Below are positions 44,555 to 54,676 of a stretch of 64,000 bases of DNA, piece after piece. The translations under genes were made by a program, and so were the position numbers. Location: assembly GCA_965199595.1 (NCBI GenBank), contig OZ241182.1, positions 186,001-250,000 of the forward strand, read 5' to 3'. The stretch's first letter is position 1. Each line of letters starts with the position of its first letter. The notes beneath the pieces are model-generated. The model saw only the letters and a program-made list of their open reading frames with translations, did not search any database and had not been told where the DNA came from. This stretch comes from JBBROS01 sp965199595 (lineage in GTDB: Bacteria; Pseudomonadota; Alphaproteobacteria; Acetobacterales; Acetobacteraceae).

Positions 44555-45574
44555 ATGGCGGGCGTCAGGGATGTTGCCGCCGCCGCGCAGGTGTCCGTCG
44601 CCACCGTGTCGCGCTACCTCAACGGCAAGCTGTTCCTGCCGCCCGAGACCGCCGCGCGCATCGATGCCGCCCGCCTGCGCCTCAACTACCGGGCCAACCC
44701 CCATGCGCAGCGGCTCAGCCGCGGCCGGTCCGATACGCTGGGCCTGGTCATCCCCGACATCGCCAACCCCTTCTTCGCCGTGCTGGCCGACGCGATCCAG
44801 CGCGAGGCGGAGCTCGAAGGCATGGAGGTGCTGATCGCCGCCACGCGCAACCGCCTAGACCGGGAGGTCGCCGCGCTCGACCGCCTGGGCCGCCAGGGCA
44901 CCGACGGCGTGCTGTTCGTGACCAACCACGCCGATGACGGCACCCTGGCGCAGGCCCTGTGCGCGATCCCGCACGCCGTGCTGCTGGACGAGGACGTGAC
45001 GGGCACCACGGTGCCAAAGCTGTTCGCCGACAACCTGGTGGGCGGCCGGCTGGCGGCGGAGCACCTGCTGGCGCAGGGCCACCGCCGGGTCGCGATCCTG
45101 GGTGGCCCGGCCGGGCTGCTGAGCGCGCAGGAACGTCATCGCGGCTTCCAGGACGCCATCGCCGCGGGCGGCGGCGCGGTCGTGTTCACCGATTCCGGCG
45201 ATTACACCATCGAGGCCGGGCGGCGTGGCGCGGATGCGATGCTGGCCTCGCCGGCCTGCCCCACCGCCGTGTTCGCCACCAGCGACCAGACGGCGCTGGG
45301 CATGCTGGACGCCGCGCGCATGCGGGGCGTGGCGGTGCCGGGCGCCCTCTCCCTCATCGGGTTCGACGATATCGGCCCCTGGCACCTGCTCGACCCGGCC
45401 CTCACCGTGATCCGCCAGCCGGTCGAGGAGCTGGGCCGCCGCGGCGTGCAGCTTCTGCTGGCAACCATTGCGGGGCGTGAGGCGGCATGCCCGCCGCGGC
45501 TGCCGGTGGAACTGATCGTGCGCGCCTCGGTGGCGCCTCCCCGCGCCCCAACACACGCCCAACGAGGATCCTGA
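44555..45574 (+). CDS. LacI-family transcriptional regulator
   Basis: 339 residues. The N-terminal helix-turn-helix is VRDVAAAAQVSVATVSRYLNG (~4-24) with hinge HAQRLSRGRSDTLGLVIPD. The periplasmic-binding-protein-like ligand domain follows, with ANPFFAVLADAIQREAE, GHRRVAILGGP and SLIGFDDIGPWHLLDP. Start at 44555 is fixed by CGGAGG. It heads the operon 44555-53484 and should sense the imported compound or a derivative; an operator lies just upstream. Members usually bind sugars or nucleosides. Confidence 0.93.
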   Translation: MAGVRDVAAAAQVSVATVSRYLNGKLFLPPETAARIDAARLRLNYRANPHAQRLSRGRSDTLGLVIPDIANPFFAVLADAIQREAELEGMEVLIAATRNRLDREVAALDRLGRQGTDGVLFVTNHADDGTLAQALCAIPHAVLLDEDVTGTTVPKLFADNLVGGRLAAEHLLAQGHRRVAILGGPAGLLSAQERHRGFQDAIAAGGGAVVFTDSGDYTIEAGRRGADAMLASPACPTAVFATSDQTALGMLDAARMRGVAVPGALSLIGFDDIGPWHLLDPALTVIRQPVEELGRRGVQLLLATIAGREAACPPRLPVELIVRASVAPPRAPTHAQRGS

Positions 45575-45576
45575 CC

Positions 45577-46347
45577 ATGGAACGCATCAAGGTGCTGCTG
45601 GCCGGCGAGAGCTGGATCAGCGCCTCCACCCACTACAAGGGCTTCGACAGCTTCGGCACCGCCACCTACCACAAGGGCGCCGAGCCGCTGGTGCACGCGC
45701 TGGCCGGCACCGGGTTCGAGCTGACCTACATGCCGGTGCACGAGGCCGCGGAAGGCTTTCCCTTCACGCTGGAGGGGCTGCGCGAGTACAAGGCCATCAT
45801 CCTCTCCGACATCGGCGCCAACACGCTGCTGCTGCCGCCCGCCGTGCTGCTGCACAGCAGGCCCATGCCCAACCGGCTGAAGCTGATCCGCGACTGGACG
45901 GCCCAGGGCGGCGGCCTGGTGATGATCGGCGGCTACATGACGTTCCAGGGCATCGACGGCCGCGGCCGTTGGCGCCGCACCCCGGTGGAAGACTGCCTGC
46001 CCGTCACCTGCCTGCCCTATGACGACCGGCTGGAGGTGCCCGAGGGCTTCAACCCCGAGATCACCGGCAACCCCGAACACCCCATCCTGCAGGGCCTCGG
46101 CACCGCGTGGCCGCTGCTGCTGGGCGCCAACGAGGTGGTGATGCGCGACCGCCCCGATGTCGAGCTGCTCGCCCGCCTTCCGGCTGACCAGGGCGGCCAC
46201 CCCCTGCTGGTGACCGGCACCCATGGCGAGGGCCGCACCGTCGCCTGGACCTCCGATATCGGCCCGCACTGGCTGCCCGATGACTTCGTGCAATGGCCCG
46301 GCTATGCCCGGCTCTGGCGCAACGTGCTGTCCTGGGTCACGCGCTGA
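45577..46347 (+). CDS. Glutamine amidotransferase-like protein (DUF1355 type)
   Basis: 256 residues. The flavodoxin/class I amidotransferase-like fold is suggested by KVLLAGESWISAST (~5-18), EYKAIILSDIGANTLLLPP (~69-87) and GGLVMIGGYMTFQG (~111-124). No catalytic Cys-His-Glu triad of true amidotransferases is apparent in the usual positions, so it may be a sugar-binding or hydrolase relative (ThuA-like). It starts two bases after the regulator gene and overlaps the next start by one base. Confidence 0.75.
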   Translation: MERIKVLLAGESWISASTHYKGFDSFGTATYHKGAEPLVHALAGTGFELTYMPVHEAAEGFPFTLEGLREYKAIILSDIGANTLLLPPAVLLHSRPMPNRLKLIRDWTAQGGGLVMIGGYMTFQGIDGRGRWRRTPVEDCLPVTCLPYDDRLEVPEGFNPEITGNPEHPILQGLGTAWPLLLGANEVVMRDRPDVELLARLPADQGGHPLLVTGTHGEGRTVAWTSDIGPHWLPDDFVQWPGYARLWRNVLSWVTR

Positions 46348-47219
46348 TGGCGAACCCGGTGTTCAAGCCGAAGCCCAACGCCATCGAGGCCATCTTCGGG
46401 CGGCGCAAGGCGGTGATCGGCGTCATCCACTCGCTGCCGCTGCCCGGCAGCCCCGGCTATGACGGCATGCCCATGGCCGCGATCATCGACTTCGCGGTGG
46501 CGGAAGCGGGCCGCTACCGGGCGGGTGGCGTGGACGGCCTCATCGTGGAGAACCACGGCGACATCCCGTTCAGCAAGCCGGAACACCTGGGGCCGGAGAC
46601 GGCGGCGGGCATGGCGGTGATGACGGATGCGGTGCGCCGGGCCAGCGGGCTGCCGCTGGGGGTGAACGTGCTGGCGAATGGCGCGCTGCAGGCGCTGGCG
46701 GTGGCGAAGGCGGCGGGCGCCGACTTCATCCGGGTGAACCAGTGGGCCAACGCCTATGTCGCCAACGAGGGCTTCGTCGAGGGGCCGGCGGCGCTCGCCA
46801 CCCGCTACCGCGCCATGCTGCACGGCCGCGCCATCCGCATCTTCGCGGATGTGCACGTGAAGCACGGGGCGCACGCCATCACCGCCGACCGCTCGATCCC
46901 GGAGCTGGCGCGGGACGTGGAGTTCTTCGATGCCGACGTGGCGATCGCCACCGGCCAGCGCACCGGGGACGCCGCCACCATGGAGGAGCTGGAGACCATC
47001 GCCGGCGGCACGTCGCTGCCGCTGATGGTCGGCTCCGGCGTGAACCCGGACAACGTGGCGGACATCCTCGGCGTCGCGGACGGGGTGATCGTCGCCTCCT
47101 ACCTGAAGCAGGATGGCGTGTGGTGGAACCCGGTGGACCCGGACCGCCTGCGCCGCTTCATGCAGGCGGCGGATCGCGCCCGCCCCGCCCGCCCCACCCG
47201 GGCTGCCCAGCCCGGATGA
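46347..47219 (+). CDS. BtpA/SgcQ-family protein
   Basis: 290-residue TIM-barrel-like protein. Family landmarks are AVIGVIHSLPLPGSP (~20-34), VDGLIVENHGDIPF (~61-74), GVNVLANGALQALAVA (~106-121), FIRVNQWANAYV (~128-139), DVHVKHGAHAI (~173-183) and GSGVNPDNV (~229-237). BtpA was named for photosystem I biogenesis in cyanobacteria, but bacterial relatives such as SgcQ sit in sugar operons. Reaction unknown. Start overlaps the previous stop (TGATG). Confidence 0.85.
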   Translation: MANPVFKPKPNAIEAIFGRRKAVIGVIHSLPLPGSPGYDGMPMAAIIDFAVAEAGRYRAGGVDGLIVENHGDIPFSKPEHLGPETAAGMAVMTDAVRRASGLPLGVNVLANGALQALAVAKAAGADFIRVNQWANAYVANEGFVEGPAALATRYRAMLHGRAIRIFADVHVKHGAHAITADRSIPELARDVEFFDADVAIATGQRTGDAATMEELETIAGGTSLPLMVGSGVNPDNVADILGVADGVIVASYLKQDGVWWNPVDPDRLRRFMQAADRARPARPTRAAQPG

Positions 47220-48124
47220 CGCGGCTCCTCGTTCTCGGCAACGCCGGGCTGGACATCGGCTTCGTCCTGCCGCGCCTGCCGCGACCGGGGGAGACGCTGG
47301 TGGGCTACCCCGGCCCCCGCCTTCCCGGCGGCAAGGGGCTGAACCAGGCCGTGGTGGCGTGCCGCGCCGGCCTGGTCCCGGTCGCGTTCCTGGCCCCGCT
47401 GGGCAATGACCCGGCCGGCGCCCAGGTGGAGGCGGCCCTGCGGCAGGAAGGCTTCGCATCCCTGCTGCTCCCCCGCCCCGGCCCGGCCACCGACTGTTCC
47501 GTGCTGATGGTGATGCCCGATGGCGAGAACAGCATCGTCACCGCCGGGTCCTGTGCGACGGCCTTGCCGGAGACGGCCGCACTGGCCGATCTGGCCGCGG
47601 TGCCGCCGGGCGGATGGCTGCTCATGCAGGGCAACCTCGGGCCCGATGCGACGCTCGCCGCCTGCCGCGACGCCAGGTCCCGCGGGGTGTCGGTGATGCT
47701 GAACACCGCGCCCCTGCCATGGGACATGCGGCCGGTGCTGCCGTTCTGCGCCGTGGCGGTGGCGAACGCGGCGGAGGCCGAGGCCCTGACCGGCTGCACC
47801 GGGCGCGCGGCGGCCGCGGCGCTCTGGGCGGCCGGAGCCGGCGTGGCGATCGTGACGCTGGGGCGGCAGGGCTGCCTGGTCGCCACGGCGGCGGGGGTCC
47901 AGGCGCTGCCCGCGCCCGCGGTGCGGATGATCGACAGCACCGGGGCGGGCGACACCTTCTGCGGCGTGCTGGCCGCCGCCCTGGCCGCCGGCTGGGCGCT
48001 CGCCCCGGCCATCGCCACGGCCCAGCGCGCCGCGGCCCTGTCCGTGCAGCGGGCCGGCTGCTTCGCCGCCCTGCCCAGCGCGGCCGAACTCGCGGGCATC
48101 CTTGCCGCCACCCCCCCCGCATGA
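47216..48124 (+). CDS. PfkB-family carbohydrate/nucleoside kinase
   Basis: 302-residue ribokinase-fold enzyme. Signature 1 region is GGKGLNQAVVACRAG (~39-53). The C-terminal PfkB signature is DSTGAGDTFCGVLAAAL (~241-257) with catalytic D248. NTAPLPWD (~162-169) and NAAEAEALTG resemble ribokinase. It should phosphorylate a sugar or nucleoside imported by the downstream transporter. Overlaps neighbours by four bases on both sides. Confidence 0.9.
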   Translation: MTRLLVLGNAGLDIGFVLPRLPRPGETLVGYPGPRLPGGKGLNQAVVACRAGLVPVAFLAPLGNDPAGAQVEAALRQEGFASLLLPRPGPATDCSVLMVMPDGENSIVTAGSCATALPETAALADLAAVPPGGWLLMQGNLGPDATLAACRDARSRGVSVMLNTAPLPWDMRPVLPFCAVAVANAAEAEALTGCTGRAAAAALWAAGAGVAIVTLGRQGCLVATAAGVQALPAPAVRMIDSTGAGDTFCGVLAAALAAGWALAPAIATAQRAAALSVQRAGCFAALPSAAELAGILAATPPA

Positions 48125-49094
48125 CCCCGGTGCTGGACATCCGCAACATGACGGTGGCGCTGGGCCCGCCCGGGCGCCGGGTCACGGTGGTGGACGGGGT
48201 GTCGTTGCAGGTGGCGGCCGGGCAGGTGCTGTGCGTGGTGGGCGAGTCCGGCTCCGGCAAGAGCGTCTCGGCGCTGGCGCTGATGCGGCTGCTGCCGCCG
48301 GGCCGCTTCGCGGTCACGGCGGACCGCATCGGGCTGGAGGGGCAGGACCTCGCCACCCTGCCCGAACCCGCCATGGCCCGGCTGCGCGGTGACCGCATGG
48401 CGATGGTGTTCCAGGAACCCATGACCAGCCTCAACCCGCTGTTCACCGTGGGCGACCAGATCGGCGAGGTGCTGCAGCTGCACCGCGGCGCCTCCCGCGC
48501 CAGCGCCCGCGCCGCCGCCCTGCGCGCGCTGCAGGCGGTGCAGATGCCGGCCCCGGAACGCCGGCTGGACGCCTATCCGCACGAGCTGTCCGGCGGGCTG
48601 CGGCAGCGGGTGATGATCGCCATGGCCCTGGCCTGCGACCCGGCCCTGCTGATCGCCGACGAGCCCACCACCGCGCTCGACGTCACCATCCAGGCGCAGG
48701 TGCTGGCGCTGCTGGCGGAACTGCGCCGCCGCACCGGCACCGCCATCCTGTTCATCACCCACAATCTGGGCGTGGTGGCGGAGATCGCCGACGCGGTGGC
48801 GGTCATGTATGCGGGCCAGGTGGTGGAGCGCGCGCCGGCCGCGACGCTGTTCACCGGGGCGCAGCACCCCTACACGCTGGCCCTGCTGGCCGCCATGCCG
48901 TCGCTCTCGGCCGCGTCGCTCCGGCTGGAGCCGATCCCGGGGCGCATGCCCGCCCCCGGCACCGCCCCCGCCGGCTGCCGGTTCGCCCCGCGCTGCCCCT
49001 TCGTCGCGGCGGTCTGTGCCCAGCCGCCGCCGCTGCGCTCCATGGGGCCGGGCCACGAGGTCGCCTGCTGGCGCGCCCCGGTGGAGGCGCTGTC

Positions 49095-49098
<4 letters not shown>
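48121..49098 (+). CDS. Oligopeptide-type ABC transporter ATP-binding protein (DppD-like)
   Basis: 325 residues, full family length. Walker A GESGSGKS (~41-48), Q-loop VFQEPMTSLNPLF, signature LSGGLRQRVMIA (~156-167), Walker B LLIADEPTTALD (~177-188), and the C-terminal Cys-rich region GCRFAPRCPF typical of OppD/DppD proteins. Works with the ATPase at 49095 and permeases at 50150 and 51137. ATGA overlap on both sides. Confidence 0.95.
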
Positions 49099-51076
<1,978 letters not shown>

Positions 51077-51094
<18 letters not shown>

Positions 51095-51140
51095 CCCGGC
51101 TGCGGAGCCGCCGATGACGAAGCTGCGGAGCCGCCGATGA
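51077..51140 (+). repeat. Three-copy 23-bp tandem repeat at a permease-permease junction
   Basis: The 18-base core CTGCGGAGCCGCCGATGA occurs at 51077-51094, 51100-51117 and 51123-51140, a strict 23-bp period. Every copy ends in ATGA. The first gives the stop of the DppB-like gene, the third gives the start of the DppC-like gene, and the copies between them form two eight-codon ORFs, MTRLRSRR (51091-51117) and MTKLRSRR (51114-51140), each overlapping the next by ATGA. This looks like duplication of an originally overlapping gene junction. Confidence 0.95.
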
Positions 51141-51937
51141 GCACGCCGCGCAGCCTGGTCGGCCTGGTGCTCGTCGGCTTCGTGGTGCTGGCCGCCATCC
51201 TCGGCCCGGCGCTCTGTCCGTTCGACCCCGCCGCACCGGATTTCCTGGCGACGCTGGCCCCACCCTCCGCGGCGCACTGGCTGGGCACCGACGACCTGGG
51301 GCGGGACGTGCTCTCCCGCATCCTGGCCGGCGGCCGGGTCTCGCTGCTGGTGGGCGTCGTCAGCGTGGCCGCCGCCGCCGTGGTGGGGGCGCCGCTGGGC
51401 CTGGTCTCGGGCTTCCGCGGCGGCTGGACCGACAGCGTCATCATGCGCTGCACGGACGTGCTGCTGGCCTTTCCGGGCCTGCTGCTGGCCCTGGCCATCA
51501 CCGCGGCGCTGGGCTCCTCGCTTCCCACCACCATCCTCGCCATCGCCATCGTCAACATGCCGGTGCTGGCGCGGGTGGCGCGCGGCCAGGCCATGGCGCT
51601 GCGGCACCTCGACTACGTGGTGGCGGAGCGGGCGCTGGGCTTCGGCGAATGGACCATCCTGCGCCGCTGTGTCGCGCCCAACGCGCTGTCGCCGCTGGTG
51701 GTGCAGGCCTCGCTGCTGCTGGCCTCGTCCATCATCACGGAATCCTACCTGTCGTTCCTCGGCCTGGGCGTGCAGCCGCCCACGCCGTCCTGGGGCAACA
51801 TGCTGCATGATGCGACCGGCTTCCTGGACCAGGCCGTCTGGCTCGCCTGGTTCCCCGGCATCGCCATCTTCGCCACCGTGCTCGGCTTCAACCTGGTGGG
51901 TGACGCCCTGCGTGACCGCCTGGACCCCCGCGACTGA
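51137..51937 (+). CDS. Oligopeptide-type ABC transporter permease (DppC-like)
   Basis: 266 residues. The N-terminus begins directly with the first helix (SLVGLVLVGFVVLAAILGP), shorter than most DppC proteins. HWLGTDDLGRDVLSRILAGG (~48-67) and the EAA loop YVVAERALGFGEWTILRR plus GLGVQPPTPSWG are present. The ATG at 51137 is in the third copy of the tandem repeat; ribosomes may reach it by reinitiation through the mini-ORFs. A weak GGAG is in the repeat. Confidence 0.93.
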   Translation: MSTPRSLVGLVLVGFVVLAAILGPALCPFDPAAPDFLATLAPPSAAHWLGTDDLGRDVLSRILAGGRVSLLVGVVSVAAAAVVGAPLGLVSGFRGGWTDSVIMRCTDVLLAFPGLLLALAITAALGSSLPTTILAIAIVNMPVLARVARGQAMALRHLDYVVAERALGFGEWTILRRCVAPNALSPLVVQASLLLASSIITESYLSFLGLGVQPPTPSWGNMLHDATGFLDQAVWLAWFPGIAIFATVLGFNLVGDALRDRLDPRD

Positions 51938-51972
51938 GTCCCCGATCAGCACCCAGCAAGGAGACCGCCACC

Positions 51973-53484
51973 ATGCCCACCCTGTCCCGCCGCAGCCTGA
52001 TGGCCACCGCCATCGCCACCCCCACGCTGCTGGCCGCCCGCCCCGGCCGCGCCCAGTCCGCAACCACCCTCTCCATCGGCGTCGTCTCGGACCCCGTGAC
52101 GCTGGACCCGGCCTTCTCCGCCTCCTTCTTCGAGACCCAGGTGCTGTACAACCTGCACGAGACGCTGCTGGTGGCGAAGCCGGATGGCACGGTGGTGCCG
52201 GGCCTCGCCTCCTTCACCATGAAGGATCCGCTGACCTACAGCTTCACCCTGCGCGACAAGCTGACCTTCCACGACGGCACCGTGCTGGATGCGGAGGCGT
52301 GCCGGGCCAACATCATGCGCTATACCGACCCGGCGGTCGGCTCCATCCGCAAGTCCGATTTCGGGCCGCTGCACGCGATCAACGTCACGGGCCCGCTGAC
52401 CTTCGACCTGGTGCTGTCCTCGCCCTACGCCCCGCTGCCGGTGGTGCTGACCAATCGCGCCGGCATGATGGTGTCACCGAGCGCGGTAAAGGCGCTGGGG
52501 GCGGATTTCGCGACCCGGGCGGTGGGCGCCGGACCATGGAAGCTGGCAAGCTGGACCAAGAACGCCGAGCTGGTGCTGGAGCGGTTCCCCAATTATTGGC
52601 AGGGCAACGCGCAGGCCTTCGACCGCCTGGTGTACCGCCCGCTGCCGGACGAGACCGTGCGCCTCGCCAACCTGCGCAGCGGCACCCTGCAGCTGATCGA
52701 CAGCGTGCCGCCCCAGGCGGTGGCCGGCCTGGCGCGCGAAACCGCCCTCCACGTGTCGCAGATGCCGAGCCTCGGGTTCAACGCCTTCTCGTTCAACTGC
52801 ACCCGCCCGCCCTTCGACGACGCCCGCATCCGCCAGGCCTTCACCGCGGCGATCGACCCGGAGGTGATCCAGCGCGTCGTGTACTTCGGCACCGGCCAGG
52901 TGTCCCACGGCCCGCTCTCCCCGGCGGTCGGCTGGGCCTATGACCCCACCGCCACCGGCCTGAAAACGGACCCGGCACATGCCAGGAGCCTGCTCGCGGC
53001 CGCCGGCAGGACCGAGCCCGTCGCGGTCGCCATCACCGTCACCAACTCGCCGCAGATGGTGCGGATCGCCCAGGTGCTGCAGGCCCAGGCCGGAGCGGCC
53101 GGGTTCAGGGTGACAATCAACCAGATCGACCCCACCAGCCTGATCACCGTCCTGCGCGCCCGGGACTTCGACCTGTGCATGTCACCCTGGAGCGGCCGTT
53201 ACGACCCCGATGGCAACGCCTACAACTACTTCGCCAAGACCGGGCCCAACAACTTCGCCGGCTGGCAGGACGACGTGACGACCGGGCTGCTGAACGAGGC
53301 GCGCTCGGATGCCGACGAGGGCAGGCGGGCCGCGCTCTACAAGAGGATCCAGGCCCGCATCATCGCCGAGGCCCCGATGCTGTTCCTGCACTTCGACGCC
53401 ATCCTGCAGGCCTCGTCCGCCCGCCTGCGCTGGACGCAGTATCCGGACGCGGTGTTCCGGCTCTATGATGCACACCTGGCGTAA
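51973..53484 (+). CDS. Oligopeptide-type ABC transporter substrate-binding protein
   Basis: 503 residues, family 5 binding protein. A Tat-like signal (LSRRSLMATAIATPTLLAARPGRA) is cleaved before QSATT. IGVVSDPVTLDPAFSAS (~35-51), the LRDKLTFHDGTVLDAE segment (~94-109) and FDDARIRQAFTAAIDPEV (~280-297) are characteristic. AAGGAG lies 9 bases before the ATG. It ends the operon begun by the LacI-type regulator. A stem-loop follows at 53485. Substrate unknown. Confidence 0.93.
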   Translation: MPTLSRRSLMATAIATPTLLAARPGRAQSATTLSIGVVSDPVTLDPAFSASFFETQVLYNLHETLLVAKPDGTVVPGLASFTMKDPLTYSFTLRDKLTFHDGTVLDAEACRANIMRYTDPAVGSIRKSDFGPLHAINVTGPLTFDLVLSSPYAPLPVVLTNRAGMMVSPSAVKALGADFATRAVGAGPWKLASWTKNAELVLERFPNYWQGNAQAFDRLVYRPLPDETVRLANLRSGTLQLIDSVPPQAVAGLARETALHVSQMPSLGFNAFSFNCTRPPFDDARIRQAFTAAIDPEVIQRVVYFGTGQVSHGPLSPAVGWAYDPTATGLKTDPAHARSLLAAAGRTEPVAVAITVTNSPQMVRIAQVLQAQAGAAGFRVTINQIDPTSLITVLRARDFDLCMSPWSGRYDPDGNAYNYFAKTGPNNFAGWQDDVTTGLLNEARSDADEGRRAALYKRIQARIIAEAPMLFLHFDAILQASSARLRWTQYPDAVFRLYDAHLA

Positions 53485-53515
53485 CACCGGGCTGGCATGA
53501 GGCCGGCACCCGGTG
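53485..53515 (+). terminator. Long stem-loop after the binding-protein gene
   Basis: CACCGGG (53485-53491) pairs with CCCGGTG (53509-53515), and CTGGC inside it pairs with GCCGG (one G-T pair) around a short loop. It starts at the base after the stop codon. There is no T-run, so it may stabilise the operon's 3' end or assist Rho-dependent termination. Confidence 0.45.
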
Positions 53516-53538
53516 CAGGGCGAGGGAGACGTGCCGCG

Positions 53539-54666
53539 ATGAAGCTGGACCAGAGAGATCGCCCGCTGCAGCTGGGCGAAGGACGCATCAGCGGCTACCT
53601 GTCGATCGCGCTGGGCCTGCTCAGCCTGCTGGCCGTGCTGTGCTTCATGTTCCCGGACCTGCTGACCACCCCGTCCCTGCGCGCCAGCTACGACCTGGGC
53701 CTGATGCGCAAGCTGCTGGCGGCGGGCATGGTGTTCTCCGCCGGTTTCGGCCTGCTCACCTTCCTGCTGAACCGGCAGAAGCGGCTGGGCGCCCTGGGCA
53801 TCGTGCTGACGCTGGTGGCGATGTACCTGGGCGGCAGCAACGTGCCGGTGGGCGCGCGCTACGATGCGCCGGGATATATCGGGCTCGACTGGTTCATCCT
53901 GGACCTGCTGGCCTCCGCCGCCACCTTCATCGCGCTGGAAAAGATCGTGCCCCACCGGCGCGACCAGCCGATCCTGCGGCCGGAGTTCTGGCACGACAGC
54001 CGCTACTTCCTGTTCAACCACCTGGTGATCGGCGTGTTCCTGTTCATCAGCGTGCGGGTCGTGCCGTCGCTGTTCTCCTGGTCCATCAATGCCGGGTTGC
54101 AGGAGTGGTTCCGAGCCCTGCCCGGCGTGGTGCAGTTCATCGTGGTGCTGGTGACGGCGGACCTGATGGAGTACGCCACCCACCGCGCGATGCACGAGGT
54201 GCCGGCGCTGTGGCGCTTCCACGCCGTGCACCACAGCGTGGAGCGGATGGACTGGATGGCCGGGTCCCGCCTGCATTTCCTGGAACCGGTGGTGACGCGC
54301 ACCGCGGTGATGCTGCCGGCCTTCGTGCTGGGCGCCAGCGACGTGCCGCTGCTGTGCTACATCGTCTGGGCGGGGTTCCAGGCCGGGCTGGTGCATTCCA
54401 ACTTCGGGCTGGAGTTCGGGCCGCTGAAATACCTGGTCGCCACCCCGCTGTTCCACCACTGGCACCACGGCAGCGACAAGGAGGCGATCGACATCAACTA
54501 CGCCGCCCATCTGCCGGTGCTGGACCGGCTGTTCGGCACCTACCACATGCCGAAGGACCGGTGGCCCGAACACTACGGCGTCGTGGGCGACCCGCTGCCG
54601 AAGGGCATCTGGCGGCAGTTCCTCTACCCGTTCCAGCGCAAGGACCCGGCCCCGCCGCCGGTCTAG
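53539..54666 (+). CDS. Sterol desaturase / fatty acid hydroxylase family protein
   Basis: 375-residue membrane protein with several helices in the first 230 residues. The di-iron histidine boxes are HRAMH (~215-219), HAVHH (~229-233) and HHWHH (~311-315), so the oxygenase site is complete. Relatives hydroxylate or desaturate sterols, hopanoids, carotenoids or ether lipids. The ATG at 53539 is chosen (AGGGAGA upstream); an ATG 14 codons earlier lies in the hairpin region. Likely separate from the transporter operon. Confidence 0.88.
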   Translation: MKLDQRDRPLQLGEGRISGYLSIALGLLSLLAVLCFMFPDLLTTPSLRASYDLGLMRKLLAAGMVFSAGFGLLTFLLNRQKRLGALGIVLTLVAMYLGGSNVPVGARYDAPGYIGLDWFILDLLASAATFIALEKIVPHRRDQPILRPEFWHDSRYFLFNHLVIGVFLFISVRVVPSLFSWSINAGLQEWFRALPGVVQFIVVLVTADLMEYATHRAMHEVPALWRFHAVHHSVERMDWMAGSRLHFLEPVVTRTAVMLPAFVLGASDVPLLCYIVWAGFQAGLVHSNFGLEFGPLKYLVATPLFHHWHHGSDKEAIDINYAAHLPVLDRLFGTYHMPKDRWPEHYGVVGDPLPKGIWRQFLYPFQRKDPAPPPV

Positions 54667-54676
54667 CAACAGGCGT

